A stretch of DNA of 64,000 bases, taken from NCBI GenBank assembly GCA_015501055.1, contig JADNYV010000149.1:28819-92818 (forward strand), in the 5' to 3' direction. Under the pieces are notes generated by a model that searched no databases, was not told where the DNA came from, and saw only the letters and a program-made list of their open reading frames with translations. This document shows, piece after piece, positions 23,589 through 34,156 of the stretch; position 1 is the first letter of the stretch, and every line of letters begins with the position of its first letter. The position numbers and the translations under genes were made by a program. This DNA is from Mucidula mucida (taxonomy: Eukaryota > Basidiomycota > Agaricomycetes > Agaricales > Physalacriaceae).

Positions 23589-24299
23589 TGTTCAAAAAAT
23601 ATATATTAGGAGCTGAATACTCACGAATACTCACGAATATAAGAATACTCATGAGTATTCACGAATATTTATGAGTATGAGTCTATCGAGTATTCGTGGC
23701 CCCAAACTGAAACTCTAGACTCACCATAGACTCTAGACTCTACTCTACTCACGTGCGAGTATACTCTTGGCTTGCATGATGAGTATGAGTTTATTCGTGA
23801 GTACTTTTTTTATTCTATACTCGCGTCCGACTCTAGTAGCGTAGATATCGCCACTCAGCTTTCCCAATGCCGTGCTTAGCTTTGGCCGCATACTCCATGC
23901 CATGATAATACCGGCACATATACGTAGCAGGCTCTCCTGAATAGCGAAGCCTTGAAGAACGTCTAGTACATCAGGGTGATCCTTCATACGTCGGAGGAGC
24001 GCCTCAAGGCGCTGCCCCAGTAGATCAGGTTTGCGACTGCTACTGACGTGTTGGACAGAGGAGAATGTGAATTTATCGATCATGGATGCGGAAAGTTGGT
24101 AGACCTCCTGATTCAACTGAATGACCAAGTCCTTGATATCTTGGTCCGATACAGAAGAGCTCAATGTCAAAAAAGCTCTTGCTTCTTCCAATTCAGCAAG
24201 TCGATATCGAAGGAGTTGGTCAAGATGCGTACGCGCTGTGCGTTCTGAGTGGAGCTCTTCAGGCAAGATTCCGAGAAATCAGTTGAGTCGCAATAGATT

Positions 24300-25270
24300 T
24301 AATGAAATGCTCTCTTGCCCGTTTGTAGGTTACTGATAAGATCCTCAAGTGGATGGGTCCGACAACTTGATTGATCCTCTAGTATCCGCTAGACCAAGAA
24401 TCAATTGGAGAAGCTTTGGATTCCTGCAGCTCATACCTGGTTCATGATATCAGAATGAAAGTTTCTGAACAATGAAAGAAACTCCGCTTACATAATTTAC
24501 AGGAACCCGGTCCGTTCCTCCAACCAACATCGCCACGTTCCTCTTCAACATTAGAGCCTATCTTAGAAATACCTGAAATCTATGACACCGATCAGACTAC
24601 CACTACCATCGAAATAACCGCAGACACTTATGAAGGGGTCCAAGTTCTTCCAGCGCGTACTAGTGAAAAGTGTAGTGTCTTGCGGAATGAAAGTCTAGAG
24701 GAGTTATGAGCTTCATTACCCTGAGTTGGAAAACGGACTTACCAGCGATCATCTGAATCCGGCAGGTTGACACCTACCAAGTTACCTTCCTTCCACCATC
24801 ACGTTTATCCTGAAATGACATTGCTCGTATCAGCGACGCGTCGCGGCTTCGGTGTCTCTGGATTGGGCAATTCGACTCCTTTTGTGGTTCAAAATATGAA
24901 GAACGGAGCCGTGGCATCAAATGCGCTCGCATTCCTCGCTTCTCACTGCGATAATAACGACGGATTCTGGGAACTTAGTAACGCCACACTTGGAACACAA
25001 CCCTGTGAAGTCTGCGCGACTTCACAAGGCTACGACATCAAGAACTCTTGGACATGCACCATGGGCACTTTCTCTGCCTATGCCGACAATACTATGCTCT
25101 TGGGTTCGTTGATTCGAGCCTTATAAGGTTCGTGCCTCAAATATTCTTTCGATCATTTCACGGAGCCAACCAATCTGTAGTTCAGATCGACGGTGACTTC
25201 ACGGTCATATATTCATCCTGTATCCTCGCGCTCCATTTTCCCGTTTAGATTTCCCGACTGACACCTTGTG
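24300..25270 (+). other. Unassigned ORF region
   Basis: A 119-codon frame at 24767-25126 (+) has a Cys-containing C-terminal half (HCDNNDGFW, PCEVCATSQGYD) but no domain I recognise. The preceding 24300-24760 has Pro/Thr-rich coding potential without a clear exon chain. No better assignment can be given. Confidence 0.25.
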
Positions 25271-25284
25271 CAACTTGTCCGGGA

Positions 25285-25707
25285 TAGGGATCCGCACCGT
25301 AACCGTACAATACGGCTTACGGTTACGGGTTGTACGGGTACCCGTACCGTCCCGTATGCCTTGGTGACACGCCCCCATACGGTTACGGGACCGGTACGGG
25401 TTACGGGTGGCAGGTGCCCGTACCAGTGTGGCGTCGCCAGATCATGCCCCACAGCGTGCTGTAGCCATTCCACGTACCTCTCTTGGCCTCAGATCGCTAC
25501 CCCAACTAATCCTCATTGTCTGGATGGCGTACCACGGCCTCCAGAGTCCAATCCCCCACCCGTATGGACGCCGTAACGGTTACCTGTAACCGTACCGTAA
25601 GTGGTCTTGAAGGCATCTTTACGGTTACGGGTCCGGGACGGCTTCAGACCGTAATGCACCGTAAAGCATACGGCCGTAACCGTATACGGTTACGGTTCGG
25701 ATCCCTA
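25285..25707. mobile_element. hAT-type MITE, 423 bp, with CCGTAACCGTA arrays
   Basis: The ends are inverted repeats of 23 bp with one mismatch, starting TAGGGATCCG and running into ACCGTAACCGTA. The flanks are perfect 8-bp duplications, GTCCGGGA, at 25277-25284 and 25708-25715. Inside, many short copies of CCGTAACCGTA/TACGGTTACGG in both orientations fill the subterminal regions and form local palindromes. There is no coding capacity. The 8-bp duplication places it in the hAT group, but the TIR differs from copies A and B, so a different parent element mobilised it. Confidence 0.85.
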
Positions 25708-26032
25708 GTCCGGGACTGACACGGTGACACCACGTTCTTGACGAGCTGAGCGTCGTACGCTTTGGTAGGATGATAGTCGGAATGCCCTTGTAGCCGAGGA
25801 CGAAGTATGTCAGCTTGATTTCGAGTTCTTCTCCAGGCTGACTGCTGGCCAGCTCTCCTCCCTTCTTACCATAGAACTCAGTGATATATCTGCGCTTCAT
25901 CATTGACCAACTCATCTGAAAGGCTGGGTCGACCACCGTCAAGTCGTGAGGCTTCGTGAGGCTTTTCCACGGGCAAGTCTTCATCTTCTTGTGATGGCGA
26001 TGAAAAAATGCTGACCATTGACAGGTTTTCAA
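25625..26032 (-). CDS. Unknown ORF whose 3' end lies in the MITE
   Basis: The 135-codon frame contains KPHDLTVVDPAFQMSW, KRRYITEFYGKKGGE and KLTYFVLGYKGIPTII, which looks like folded protein. I cannot place it in a family. About the last 27 codons are read from the MITE at 25285-25707, so the native C-terminus was replaced or the true exon ended earlier. No start context or partner exon was established. Confidence 0.35.
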   Translation of the reverse strand: MKTCQWSAFFHRHHKKMKTCPWKSLTKPHDLTVVDPAFQMSWSMMKRRYITEFYGKKGGELASSQPGEELEIKLTYFVLGYKGIPTIILPKRTTLSSSRTWCHRVSPGLGIRTVTVYGYGRMLYGALRSEAVPDP

Positions 26033-26039
26033 TGCCGCG

Positions 26040-27300
26040 TGAAGACCGTGAATCTGAGTAAGCCCTCAACTGCTCTTGTTGCCTGTTCCATTGATTCAGT
26101 CATATTATATCAGGACACGGAAAATGACTGAACTGCGAGGTACGCCGTTTTGTTAGCATCATGTTGATGCTGTTACTACTGCGAGTTGACCTGTAAGGCA
26201 AGAATCCAGTAGATTCGAATGGTAGGCATTCTTGTCTTAATTTGAGCGGACTCTTACTTAATAATAACAGTGTTATTGACGTCGCCACGTCAGTTATCTT
26301 CGACTTGGAGAATGCTACGTTTTCGGAGAGATTTCGTGTCTCTTGCCTTGGGCTCAGCTTGGTGATTGACTCCTTCGGGTGTATTTGGCTGACTTTCTTT
26401 GCTCGTTCTGGCTGTCACCAATGGCCCAGCAGGATTTCCGGGCTGCTGATCATCTCCATCCGTGAAGGAACCGCTGACGACAGCGTAGCATTAGCTGGAC
26501 GCGTAGGACTACTTGACCACAAATTGGAATGTTGATGCCAACGGATCGTCCACAGGATCTTCCTTCTCAGGCTCTAGTGCCAGATCCAGAAACAGAATTA
26601 TTTGCCTATTCACCTTGAACTGGGCCGTCTGCGGGGAGTTCCACAATCCAGAAGTTGCAAACAGGATGACTGGTCAAATTCGAACTTGAACATCTCTTCC
26701 TCACCTCATTACCTGCATTTGATGTCATCAAAACGACTCCGAGGGTCAGATCTTTCCTCATCTCGAAGATTCACATCTGATAGGGGACGCTCCGAAGGCT
26801 CAGCCTCCTCCACAATTACTAGTGGTTCACTCTGAGGTATCCAACGCGACGGCACGTGAAGTCGCCCGCCTGAGCTTGGGCCGTCGCTTGCCTTCAGCGG
26901 GGCATCTGCTGTAGGAACGGTAGACACGGGTTTCTTCGCTGTTGGCCAGACACTGATCAGACCAGACAGACTATCAGAAATCTCCGAGATACTCCGCTGG
27001 CCCGACATCTGTTTCTCGCGCGCGACCAGTTCAACTCACTTTCAAAATCAATTAGTGCATCTGGGGCGGAAGCGCTCTCCAGCTGGATAATGGGCATGCA
27101 GGTCATAAGAAGTCGGTGTGTTTCGCGGTTCAGACTGAATACTCAGTCCCAGTCGACTTTGAATTTCCCTAATCGAAAGCGCCAGGGAAGACCTCGTCGC
27201 GCAAAATCTCCATATTCATCGCCGGCGGCTAGTTCAGACTCACATTGTCCAAAACCACATGTAAGTCATTAGTACACAGAGCCTGAATAATATTCTTATC
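26040..27300 (-). other. Region with one probable exon, function unknown
   Basis: A minus-strand frame at 27008-26709 starts MSGQRSISEISDSLSGL, is Ser/Pro-rich and ends with acidic-basic NLRDEERSDPRSRFDD before a possible splice. It resembles a disordered N-terminal exon. It could belong with the frame at 25625-26032, but I could not trace a continuous spliced path between them. Confidence 0.25.
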
Positions 27301-28905
27301 CTTAAGCAACACAGCACGCAGATTTTAGAACGGTCAGTGATCTGCAAATCCGATAACCACCTAACGAATCATCAACAGCAGGCTCTGACGACATGTCAGA
27401 AGGCGCTAGCCCGTTCGACGATGGTGATAACGACGGATTATCTTAACTCTCTGCCTTTACTTCTGCGACCACGACGCGATGCTTGGCTCCTGACGCAGAC
27501 GAATGCGTCGACTGCCGTTATCAGGACTCTGCCAAACCGGTGCACGTATTACTCGATCACCACCACTACGGACGAGGATAACCGTATCGCTCAGGCGAGG
27601 CGCCTCGGTCGTTGAAGAGTCGCAAGTTCAAGGATCCCATTGGACAAATCAGTATCCTCCCGGTGGCCTGTACGACGTCTTGATCCCATCTTCGTTGCCG
27701 TACTCTTTTCCTGATTCATGTGAGAACTTTAGGGTCGTGAGCCGCACGTGTAGGGAAGTCGAGTTCTTCTAGCCCCTGCTCGAGAAGAGAGGATGAGCGT
27801 TCATTCGAGGAAATTCAACAAGGATTGTTTAACGTACATGTACGAATGTAGAGCGGAGGATCCTGAGAAAGAAAAACGACTGGAAGCGTGCATGACGTGA
27901 GAACATGGCCGTAGGACATAGGCTGAGTGGATAAGAGGTGTATGATTCCCCCTCGGAGGAGTCGAACCTCCCAAGGCACCTCACCAGCGAGGGGGATATG
28001 GGAAGCATCATGGATGGAGGAAGTGTCATCGTGGAAGCGACCGCCATTGCTGTTGCTGCACAGCTGCCAGTGCTGAAGTAGTTGTGAAGTGGGTGGTCGA
28101 GGGAGGGTTGGCTCTGTATCTGCGATGCCTGGAAAAAATCAACAGCTGTGAAGCAGAAAACGAAGAAAACGTACTTATTATTGCGGTTATCAATAGACGA
28201 GGACAACACGCGAATACAGGACCATCTCCTATTGGCAACACTTCTAACCATGCTGCCTCGAATGAACGTTGTCTCAATCGCGTTGCTGGTATATCTAATA
28301 GATGAGACCATTGGTGATGTCAAACGTTTTTCAGAGGACGACTATTCGGTGACGGCGGAACGACAGTGAGTACATGCTGAACCAATTGATTATGGGAGTT
28401 TGAACACAAGTTTGCTTCGGTGACCGGACGGCATTTGGATCGAGAAACTGCATGGCGCTGTGAGTAGGACCACGAAGGAATGACCGAGAAATAAGCGTGA
28501 CCTTACAGCCCGCAGCGCTAGAAGGCGTTAGAGAGGATCACGAGGGTCGTCTTAGAATGCTGTCAGAGGGAAGGGTGTTTGCTAGCTTAGAGAAATAGAC
28601 GCAGAGGAAGACATAGTAGGGGAGAAGGGACGAGACCCGAAGGTCCTGCCATCGTTGCGGCGAAATTAGTAGGCTCACCTCTTTTCCGAATTCGACTAAT
28701 GGTCTGATCAAAAGTTTTCTTTCTAAGACAGTGGCGCTTCTATATTCTAGAGTCTCTCTCCCACCTCTGTTCCCTTTCACAGGCTGATACTTATCACGCC
28801 TTTTAATCTCTAACATAAAGATGCCTTTCAAACTATCCTTGACTGATCCCTTTGTGAAATTTATAATATAAAGCAAGTAGAAATCCAGCCTAGCTTTAAT
28901 CGCCC
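27300..28905. other. No gene firmly recognised
   Basis: Several short frames occur on both strands. The most protein-like is 28148-28369 (+), with a hydrophobic helix LLLATLLTMLPRMNVVSIALLVYLI. No domain can be named and no splice chain was found. This region appears to be degraded sequence. Confidence 0.25.
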
Positions 28906-28910
28906 CCTTC

Positions 28911-29768
28911 ATGAGCAAGTCAACCCCGTTTCGGCAAACGTTTGATGGAGCCTTGCCATCTGAGACCTTTACAGCATCATCCCAGGATTCTGAATGCAGA
29001 TATAGTTCAGATGAAGCAGACAGGTTGAGGAAAGATCTTGTTAGGACAAAGCTAGTCAGTAAGCGTCTCAAGCTCATACTTCCAGTTCTTACTTAGGCCT
29101 AGACGTTGGATATGACGAGACAGCTGAAGCGGGATGCAGAGGCAAGAAGTGACGCAATGAGCAGCCAAGTCGAGGCCCTTACAAGAGCTGTCGTACATAC
29201 TGAAAAGGTGCGTCAGCTCGGCAAGATATGCGCACGACTTACCTTTCTTCCAGACTCGCAATGAGCTACAACGAAGTTTGGACGAATGCGAGGAAGACCA
29301 GCGTCGCATGTATCTTGCCTTTCAAAGTCGGGATGCGCAGCGCGATGCAGAGGTTACAATTCTAAGAGACGTGTGAATTTTAATTCTGAGCTGAATGTAC
29401 CCTAACCTCCGGTGTAGAGAGTGTTGGCGCTTGAATTGCACATGGCTAGTGCTACCGAGGTTATTAAATCCCAGGAGAATTTCATGGACCAACTAAAGCA
29501 TGCCGTCAACCCACTGATTCGGTGTGCTATTGCACAGAGGACTATGGAGATAGCAAGATTCCGGTCACGTAAGCCGTTTCACTCACTTTTGTTGAGCATC
29601 TGACGCTCAGAAGAAAATGTGACCAGAGCAATGTGTGGACACAGCTGCTGCGAGGAATGCATGAAGCGATGCAGCCAGTGTCCAATGTGTCGAAAGGATG
29701 TTTCAGATGTAGTTGTTTGTCTGGATTTCAGGAATCTCAGTGCGGCCTTGTTGAAGCCTGAGCCGTGA
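28911..29768 (+). CDS. Coiled-coil protein with C-terminal RING-like domain, about 218 aa
   Basis: Exons 28911-29054, 29103-29207, 29254-29352, 29418-29568 and 29611-29768 join through four introns into one open frame ending in TGA (29766-29768). The first intron uses a GTCAGT donor; the others are ordinary. Residues 30-150 are charged and helical (RLRKDLVRTKL, DMTRQLKRDAEARSD, RNELQRSLDECEEDQ), consistent with a coiled coil. The C-terminus has IRCAIAQ, then MCGHSCCEECMK and CSQCPMCRKD, the spacing of a C3HC4 RING finger as found in E3 ubiquitin ligases. The second Cys of the first pair is missing (CAIA in place of CxxC), so zinc binding at site I may be weakened. Otherwise the gene is intact, in contrast to its surroundings. 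Confidence 0.65.
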
Positions 29769-29769
29769 G

Positions 29770-30407
29770 GACGCATTATCGTAGAGGCAATGAAGAACTA
29801 GATTGTGTGACAGAAATACAATATATATAGCTCCATGATGAAGTACGTACCTAAATCGTGCACTACCTTGGAAACGGCAGTCCTCCGGATGAGGAACAAT
29901 GTCATCAAAGAGATCGAAGATCTGGATGCTCGCATGAGCCGAAAATTTGAGAAAGATTTGATGAGGTACGTACCTTGTCAGTTTGATCGTTCCTCCTTCC
30001 TGACGCGAGAACCAGGGAAATAGAGAGGTCAGAAGCTCCGAGTTGTTCAAACAACGTTGGTTGTGATCCGCGTTCTCTGCTGTAAGCGGCAGCGAGTAAA
30101 GGAATGTGTCCAAGTAAGCCGGGAGTGTTTTCGTTGGGATTTGCGCGACTAACGCCATCACAGAGATCTCGTTGCCAGAAATAAGAGCTCGGTTGTCGAT
30201 GTCGCCCCTTCCTGCGGCATCAAGAAGGGTCTATCACGTAGCAGCAGAGTTTCTAGACGCCACACATGTTGAACTTCGAGGTGACGTACCTCTTCTTGGC
30301 ATCGTTAAATCCGCGGTATCTGACCAAGTTGAAGACTTGATATATCGAATCAATGTTGTACCCAGTGGAGTCGACCGCTGGATGTCGAAATTCTTATCGA
30401 GTTGTTG
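29770..30407. other. Overlapping ORFs on both strands, unresolved
   Basis: A minus-strand frame at 30161-29703 begins MMALVAQIPTKTLPAYLD and looks protein-like at its start. The plus strand has frames at 29835-30023 (charged, coiled-coil-like) and 30172-30408. GTACGTAC palindromes at about 29841 and 29965 could serve as splice donors on either strand, so orientation cannot be decided by eye. No domain is recognised. Confidence 0.25.
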
Positions 30408-31350
30408 AGATTAGTAAGTTTTCGTCCATTTCGCGAGGACGACAGGACTGACTCGGGATTCCAGCGAGGGAGAATTGCGTGAGGAGCTTCGACGGCCTGG
30501 AACACGTTTGCTTCGGGGCCGGTAGCACGCAGTATGGAGAAATTAGCGCCCATTCTGGCTACAACGTACTCAATGTACCGTAGCTTTCATCCATTCGGAT
30601 CTTCCTCGTTCCCGATAATCAAATTAGACGATATGCTAACTTCTTGAGCTCTTCAGCTGCCGCCAGGGGAGCAAGAACGGCGCGCCTTGCACGCTCGATG
30701 AGTTCGGGTGAGGTTACGGCCGGTTGAGATTTTCGCGCGCTGTAGAAGAATAGATACAAGTCGATTCGAAAACGACGTAGATACATAGTGTGTACCGCGA
30801 GGATGAGGCTGGGTGAATGAACTAAGTCTTCTTGAAAATGAACTTGAACTAAAAACTCACGTTGTGCTACTACGTTGGGGAGGGGCGCTACCATTGCCGC
30901 CCACATCCCCAACATCGAAACCACCTCCTCCGAGCACCAGAGGACTCCAGTAATGCGCGAAATCCCTTCCTATGACCGCCGAACATCGAGTCAAGAAAGT
31001 TTAAGTATCACGAAGGATCCGCACTTACCATTACACGAGGCTCACTGGTTACAGCAGTAACCAGGCGTGAAACCGTCAACATGAAGGTTCTCGAAACCCT
31101 AATTCACAGTGAGTCAAGAAACTTTTAGTATGATTTAAATGAAAGCTTTCCTTGAACATCCCACTGATTCCGGAAGGATCGCGTGTTCGACGGGTCGTAC
31201 GTCTTCCATTGTATCCGATGTTGGCGCTGATTGTCTTGAGGTCGTCACATCGTCGCCAGGGCGTGGAACGGTGTGTGGAGCGTCGCGGTAAGAGGCCAAG
31301 TGCCGGATCAGGCAAAACCAAGTGATCCGACTAGCAACTTGTACCCTTCT
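30408..31350 (+). repeat. Third copy of part of the tandem-duplicated repeat
   Basis: This matches 9165-10060 in order and strand. Shared blocks include GAGGACGAC.GGACTGACTCGG, GAGAAATTAGCGCCC, CTTCTTGAGCTCTTCAG.TGCCGCCAG, TTGCCGCCCACATCCCCAAC and ACGAGGCTCACTGGTTACAG. It establishes that the repeat is dispersed, not only locally duplicated. No intact reading frame spans it. Confidence 0.6.
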
Positions 31351-31521
31351 CTGATCGTAGACGTTCGCACCGAACGTATCGTATACCGAGAGGTTGCTGG
31401 CGAACGCGAGGCGCTTACTTGTAGGAGCAGTCGCAGATCGGTGGCAGACGACATCATTGTGCAGAGCGCAGGTGCCGAGGATGGGCGGTCTAGGATAGAA
31501 CATTAATAAACAGTCAGCCAC

Positions 31522-31870
31522 GATAAGTTGTTAGTCACCTTTGGAACACGACGCTTCTCGTCAAACCGGACACACATAACGCTATCCTCGTGGTCCTAGA
31601 TGACTTGGAGAATATGGATATGTTGAAAATCCCAAACAACGATCCGACGGTCACCGCCGCCGGACGCTAGCATTCCTTCGCTTATGCAGAGGCTCAATAC
31701 ACGCCTTCTCGGGCATGCGCGCACGTACGCTCGCCGGGCTCTCTGAGATCTCCAGGCTAAGCCGTGGCCCCGACGTATCGATGCGTGGGTCGGATGCGGT
31801 GTCGACGGAGGCACCAAGGTTTCTGAGGGTGACACGCTGTTCGATGTTCCTGGTGACGGTGTCCACTGCT
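31522..31870 (-). pseudogene. WD40-repeat fragment with an in-frame stop
   Basis: The minus-strand frame encodes RVLSLCISEGMLASGGGDRR then IVVWDFQH, followed by ILQVI, a TAG (31598-31596), and in the same frame DHEDSVMCVRFDEKR. The GD..IVVWD and HEDSV.CVRFDE patterns are successive blades of a WD40 propeller; I recall the latter wording from F-box/WD40 (beta-TrCP/MET30-like) proteins. The stop and the absence of the F-box and remaining blades make this a relic. Upstream sequence on the minus strand is Ser/Arg-rich and unassigned. Confidence 0.6.
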
Positions 31871-32534
31871 GTCAGCTAGTATTGGAGTTCCGCGCTGAAG
31901 CAATGCCAGTACTGAATGTCAGCTTTTGCTAGTAACCATTCTAACGCGCTAGGATCCTTTCGTGAGGTCGAAATTTTCCGCAAGACAATCTCTGGCAATA
32001 TGGGCTACATTGTTTTCAAAAAGTAGTCGTCCGCAGACGAGATGCTGGCTAGAACAGACTGTGCCTTCTCGAAGTACGCTTGAATATACGTATCCGTACA
32101 ATTTGACGAGCCGGCAAACGATGAGTGCTAAGATTCATGAGATACTCGTTGTTGATGTATTTCGAGAAATGAACTTAAACCAGACGAATCCTGAGTGAGA
32201 ACCACTGAACCGGGAAATCCTCAGCGGTGTTCTTCCCTCTACACGGCGCGATGAATGTCAAGACTTACGCTGCGAGTGGTGTTACCGTATTATGACACGA
32301 AGAGGGAAGCTCGTATTTCCAGACCGGACATAGTCCCATGAAATCGCCTTCTTGAACCGTCGTCGTAGATGTATCCATGTTTCTGGCCAGTCACCGAGGC
32401 AGGATTGCCTCCGGGACCCCCGTTCATCAACGTTTTGCGCATCGGAGCCGCGACTCAGTCTCAACGGCGGCACGAGAGGGGCGAGCGACGATGGCCCCAG
32501 TTCTGTCTGTCCGGATGGACATCTTTGGACCTTC

Positions 32535-32905
32535 TCAGTTAAAAAATATCAGAAGTAAGAATAGACGCACATTTGAGAATGCCCTCCACTGGAGTTCAAC
32601 CCGACGCCACCGCCTACTTTCAAGTGTACGACGTCCAGGTAGGTCTCGAACAGGCTCTTCATCGTGGACTTGAAATGAGGCCATTTGACGCTTGGGATCT
32701 CGTTGGTCCATGAGACAGACACGTTCGCGTTCGGCGCGTTCCCGTTCAATCATTTCTCTCTCTTGTGCATCACGCGTCTTGGGCGCCTCGCTGCGAGAGA
32801 AAATGGTGGTGGATAGCTGGTACCTGGACCCGGATATTGGAGGTGGATCTGACGCTGAGAGCGGCGGATGTGATGTCGGAGCGTGTGGCATGTTTTGGCG
32901 TAGTG
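32535..32905 (-). CDS. Unknown ORF, Pro-rich then charged helix
   Basis: The frame reads through LHALRQNMPHAPTSHPPLSA, a Ser/Pro-rich stretch, EREMIERERAERERVC and DPKRQMASFQVHDEEP. It could be the cytosolic tail of the cupredoxin-like gene located upstream on the same strand (33240-33545), because such secreted/GPI or membrane proteins may end with a charged tail. I did not find a membrane helix or the connecting splice, so the link is only a possibility. Confidence 0.25.
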
Positions 32906-33239
32906 CATGCAGCTCGGGACGGGTTCCTCTTCATATTGTTTGCGGCGAGAAAGGGTGACGCTTTTGACGCGTCGAGAAGGTGATGCCGACGGCGTCGGGG
33001 ATGAGAGTAGAGGAGGGTGGCGAGCGTGTCGTGATGTTGGTGATGGTCGTGGTTTATGGAGGAGAATGATGACTCCAAACAGCACTTGATCGCTGTTCGG
33101 ATCGTCCGACCCGGATTCTGAGCATCGTCCAACGCGTCGTAGACGTTGAACGTTGAACGATGGGAACGAAAAGGCAATAACCTTGTGGTCTGGTCTGTGC
33201 CAGAAGAAGAGGAACAGCCAGGGGTAGGGGTAGATGCTG

Positions 33240-33545
33240 GCGCGGTCGTTGAGTCAGTCGTGGTCGCGAGTCGCGACTGAGCCAGAGACGGTGACAGTGA
33301 CGATAGCAGTGGCGGCCCCGGTGGTAGAAGAGGTATCCGTAGCGTTCCCTCCCGTTGCAGTAGACTTAGAGCTGATCAAACTTGTCGCCGGGGTTGACAG
33401 CGAAAACCATGCACTTATTGCCTTGACGGCAGTACATCCACGTAGGGTCCGTGTCGGAGACGAGGAGATTCGTTTGAGAGAAGTTATTGGATGAGAGAAA
33501 CACGTCCTGCGCTGGCATTGCTCGCCCACTTTCGTGGTCGAGGGT
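33240..33545 (-). pseudogene. Cupredoxin-like secreted protein, fragment
   Basis: The minus-strand frame encodes DPTWMYCRQGNKCMVFAVNPGDKF then a Thr/Ser/Ala-rich segment (TDTSSTTGAATAIVTVTVSG). The WMYCRQ...C.MVFA.NP pattern is typical of basidiomycete extracellular cupredoxin-domain proteins, with a Ser/Thr-rich stalk after the domain. The N-terminal half of the domain and the signal peptide are missing: homology stops near 33545, where unrelated non-coding sequence starts. Role in the fungus is unknown to me; the family is cell-surface or secreted. Confidence 0.6.
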
Positions 33546-33549
33546 CAAG

Positions 33550-34156
33550 ATGTCCGGCTGTCCGGGTCCGGTTAACCGGCTATCCGGATGGGTCTGAGTT
33601 TTCCCTACCTCAAAAACATGGGAAAAACAGGCGGTTTTGGCCTGGTTTATGAAATGCAAAAACCCATCACAAATAGAAAGTTTTGGCCGTGTTGTTCAAC
33701 CATTGAATTTACAAGGAACACACTGTGTTGTGCGGCCGTTGTCACCCTGTCTAAACCGGGCAAAAACTCCGAGTTTCCGGCATGATGTCGGCATTCGAAA
33801 AGAACTGAAGAACACTGAGTTTTCGACCGTTTTTAGCTATATCAAACACCAAACGGTAACAAGAAGTGTTTGGGGTGATTTTTTTGCCCTCAAACTTGAC
33901 TAAAACAGGGTGGTTTGGAGTCGTTATCGGCGCACAGTAACACAAGGAACACACATTGTTTCTATAGTGTTGTGGACATCCGGAAACTAAATAAAATCAT
34001 AATTTTTTGGCCCAGTTTTTTTCACGTTGTGGGACCGCAATCACACACTGTTTTGGGTATGTGTTTGATATGTGTTATATCTGTCGAACCCGGCCCATTC
34101 TCCGTAGTGTCAGCATCACAGCTCTTGCCATAAATGCTGACACTGTAAGCCGCGCC
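33550..34156. other. Non-coding, T-rich stretch
   Basis: The sequence is AT-rich with homopolymer runs and no credible frame. Two related sequences (AAGGAACACAC near 33714 and 33954) recur at spacing of about 240 bp, each followed by TTGT and a GTTGTG motif, hinting at an old repeat. The 5 bases GCGCC at 34152-34156 are the left target-site duplication of Ty3 copy 1. Confidence 0.35.

Larger units (their letters stand above)
22859..23835 (-). mobile_element. hAT transposon copy A, 977 bp, 8-bp target duplication
   Basis: Both ends read TAGAG..GGAC.CGAGT inwards, and the element is flanked by perfect GTAGCGTA duplications (22851-22858 and 23836-23843). Eight-base duplications and short TIRs are diagnostic of the hAT superfamily. 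Subterminal regions are packed with CTCGAGTA/GAGTATACTC motifs, likely transposase-binding sites. It contains only an acidic ORF and no hAT transposase core, so it is non-autonomous. Its sister copy lies at 42394-43271. Confidence 0.9.
22325..24266 (-). pseudogene. Unknown coiled-coil gene split by a hAT element
   Basis: The upper part (24266-23836) encodes LDQLLRYRLAELEEARAFL, QDIKDLVIQLNQEVYQLSA and ends KLSGDIYA. The frame then enters the hAT element (22859-23835). On its far side, 22858-22849 completes the exon and a 43-bp GTACGT...ATCAG intron (22848-22806) leads to an exon reading NDPRVAARWRALTRAQ, then VVSFAVDVIIRDLAP. Deleting the transposon and one 8-bp duplication restores one continuous spliced frame, so the gene was open when it was hit. 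The pattern is helical and Leu/Glu-rich; I recall similar agaric hypothetical proteins but no function. The frame at the 24266 end starts without ATG and runs into a stop upstream, so a 5' exon is missing or unrecognised. Confidence 0.65.

Noticed and set aside
28148..28369. RhoGAP-like helix in a plus-strand frame
   Set aside because: Only one hydrophobic helix resembles the family and no arginine finger or other blocks are present.
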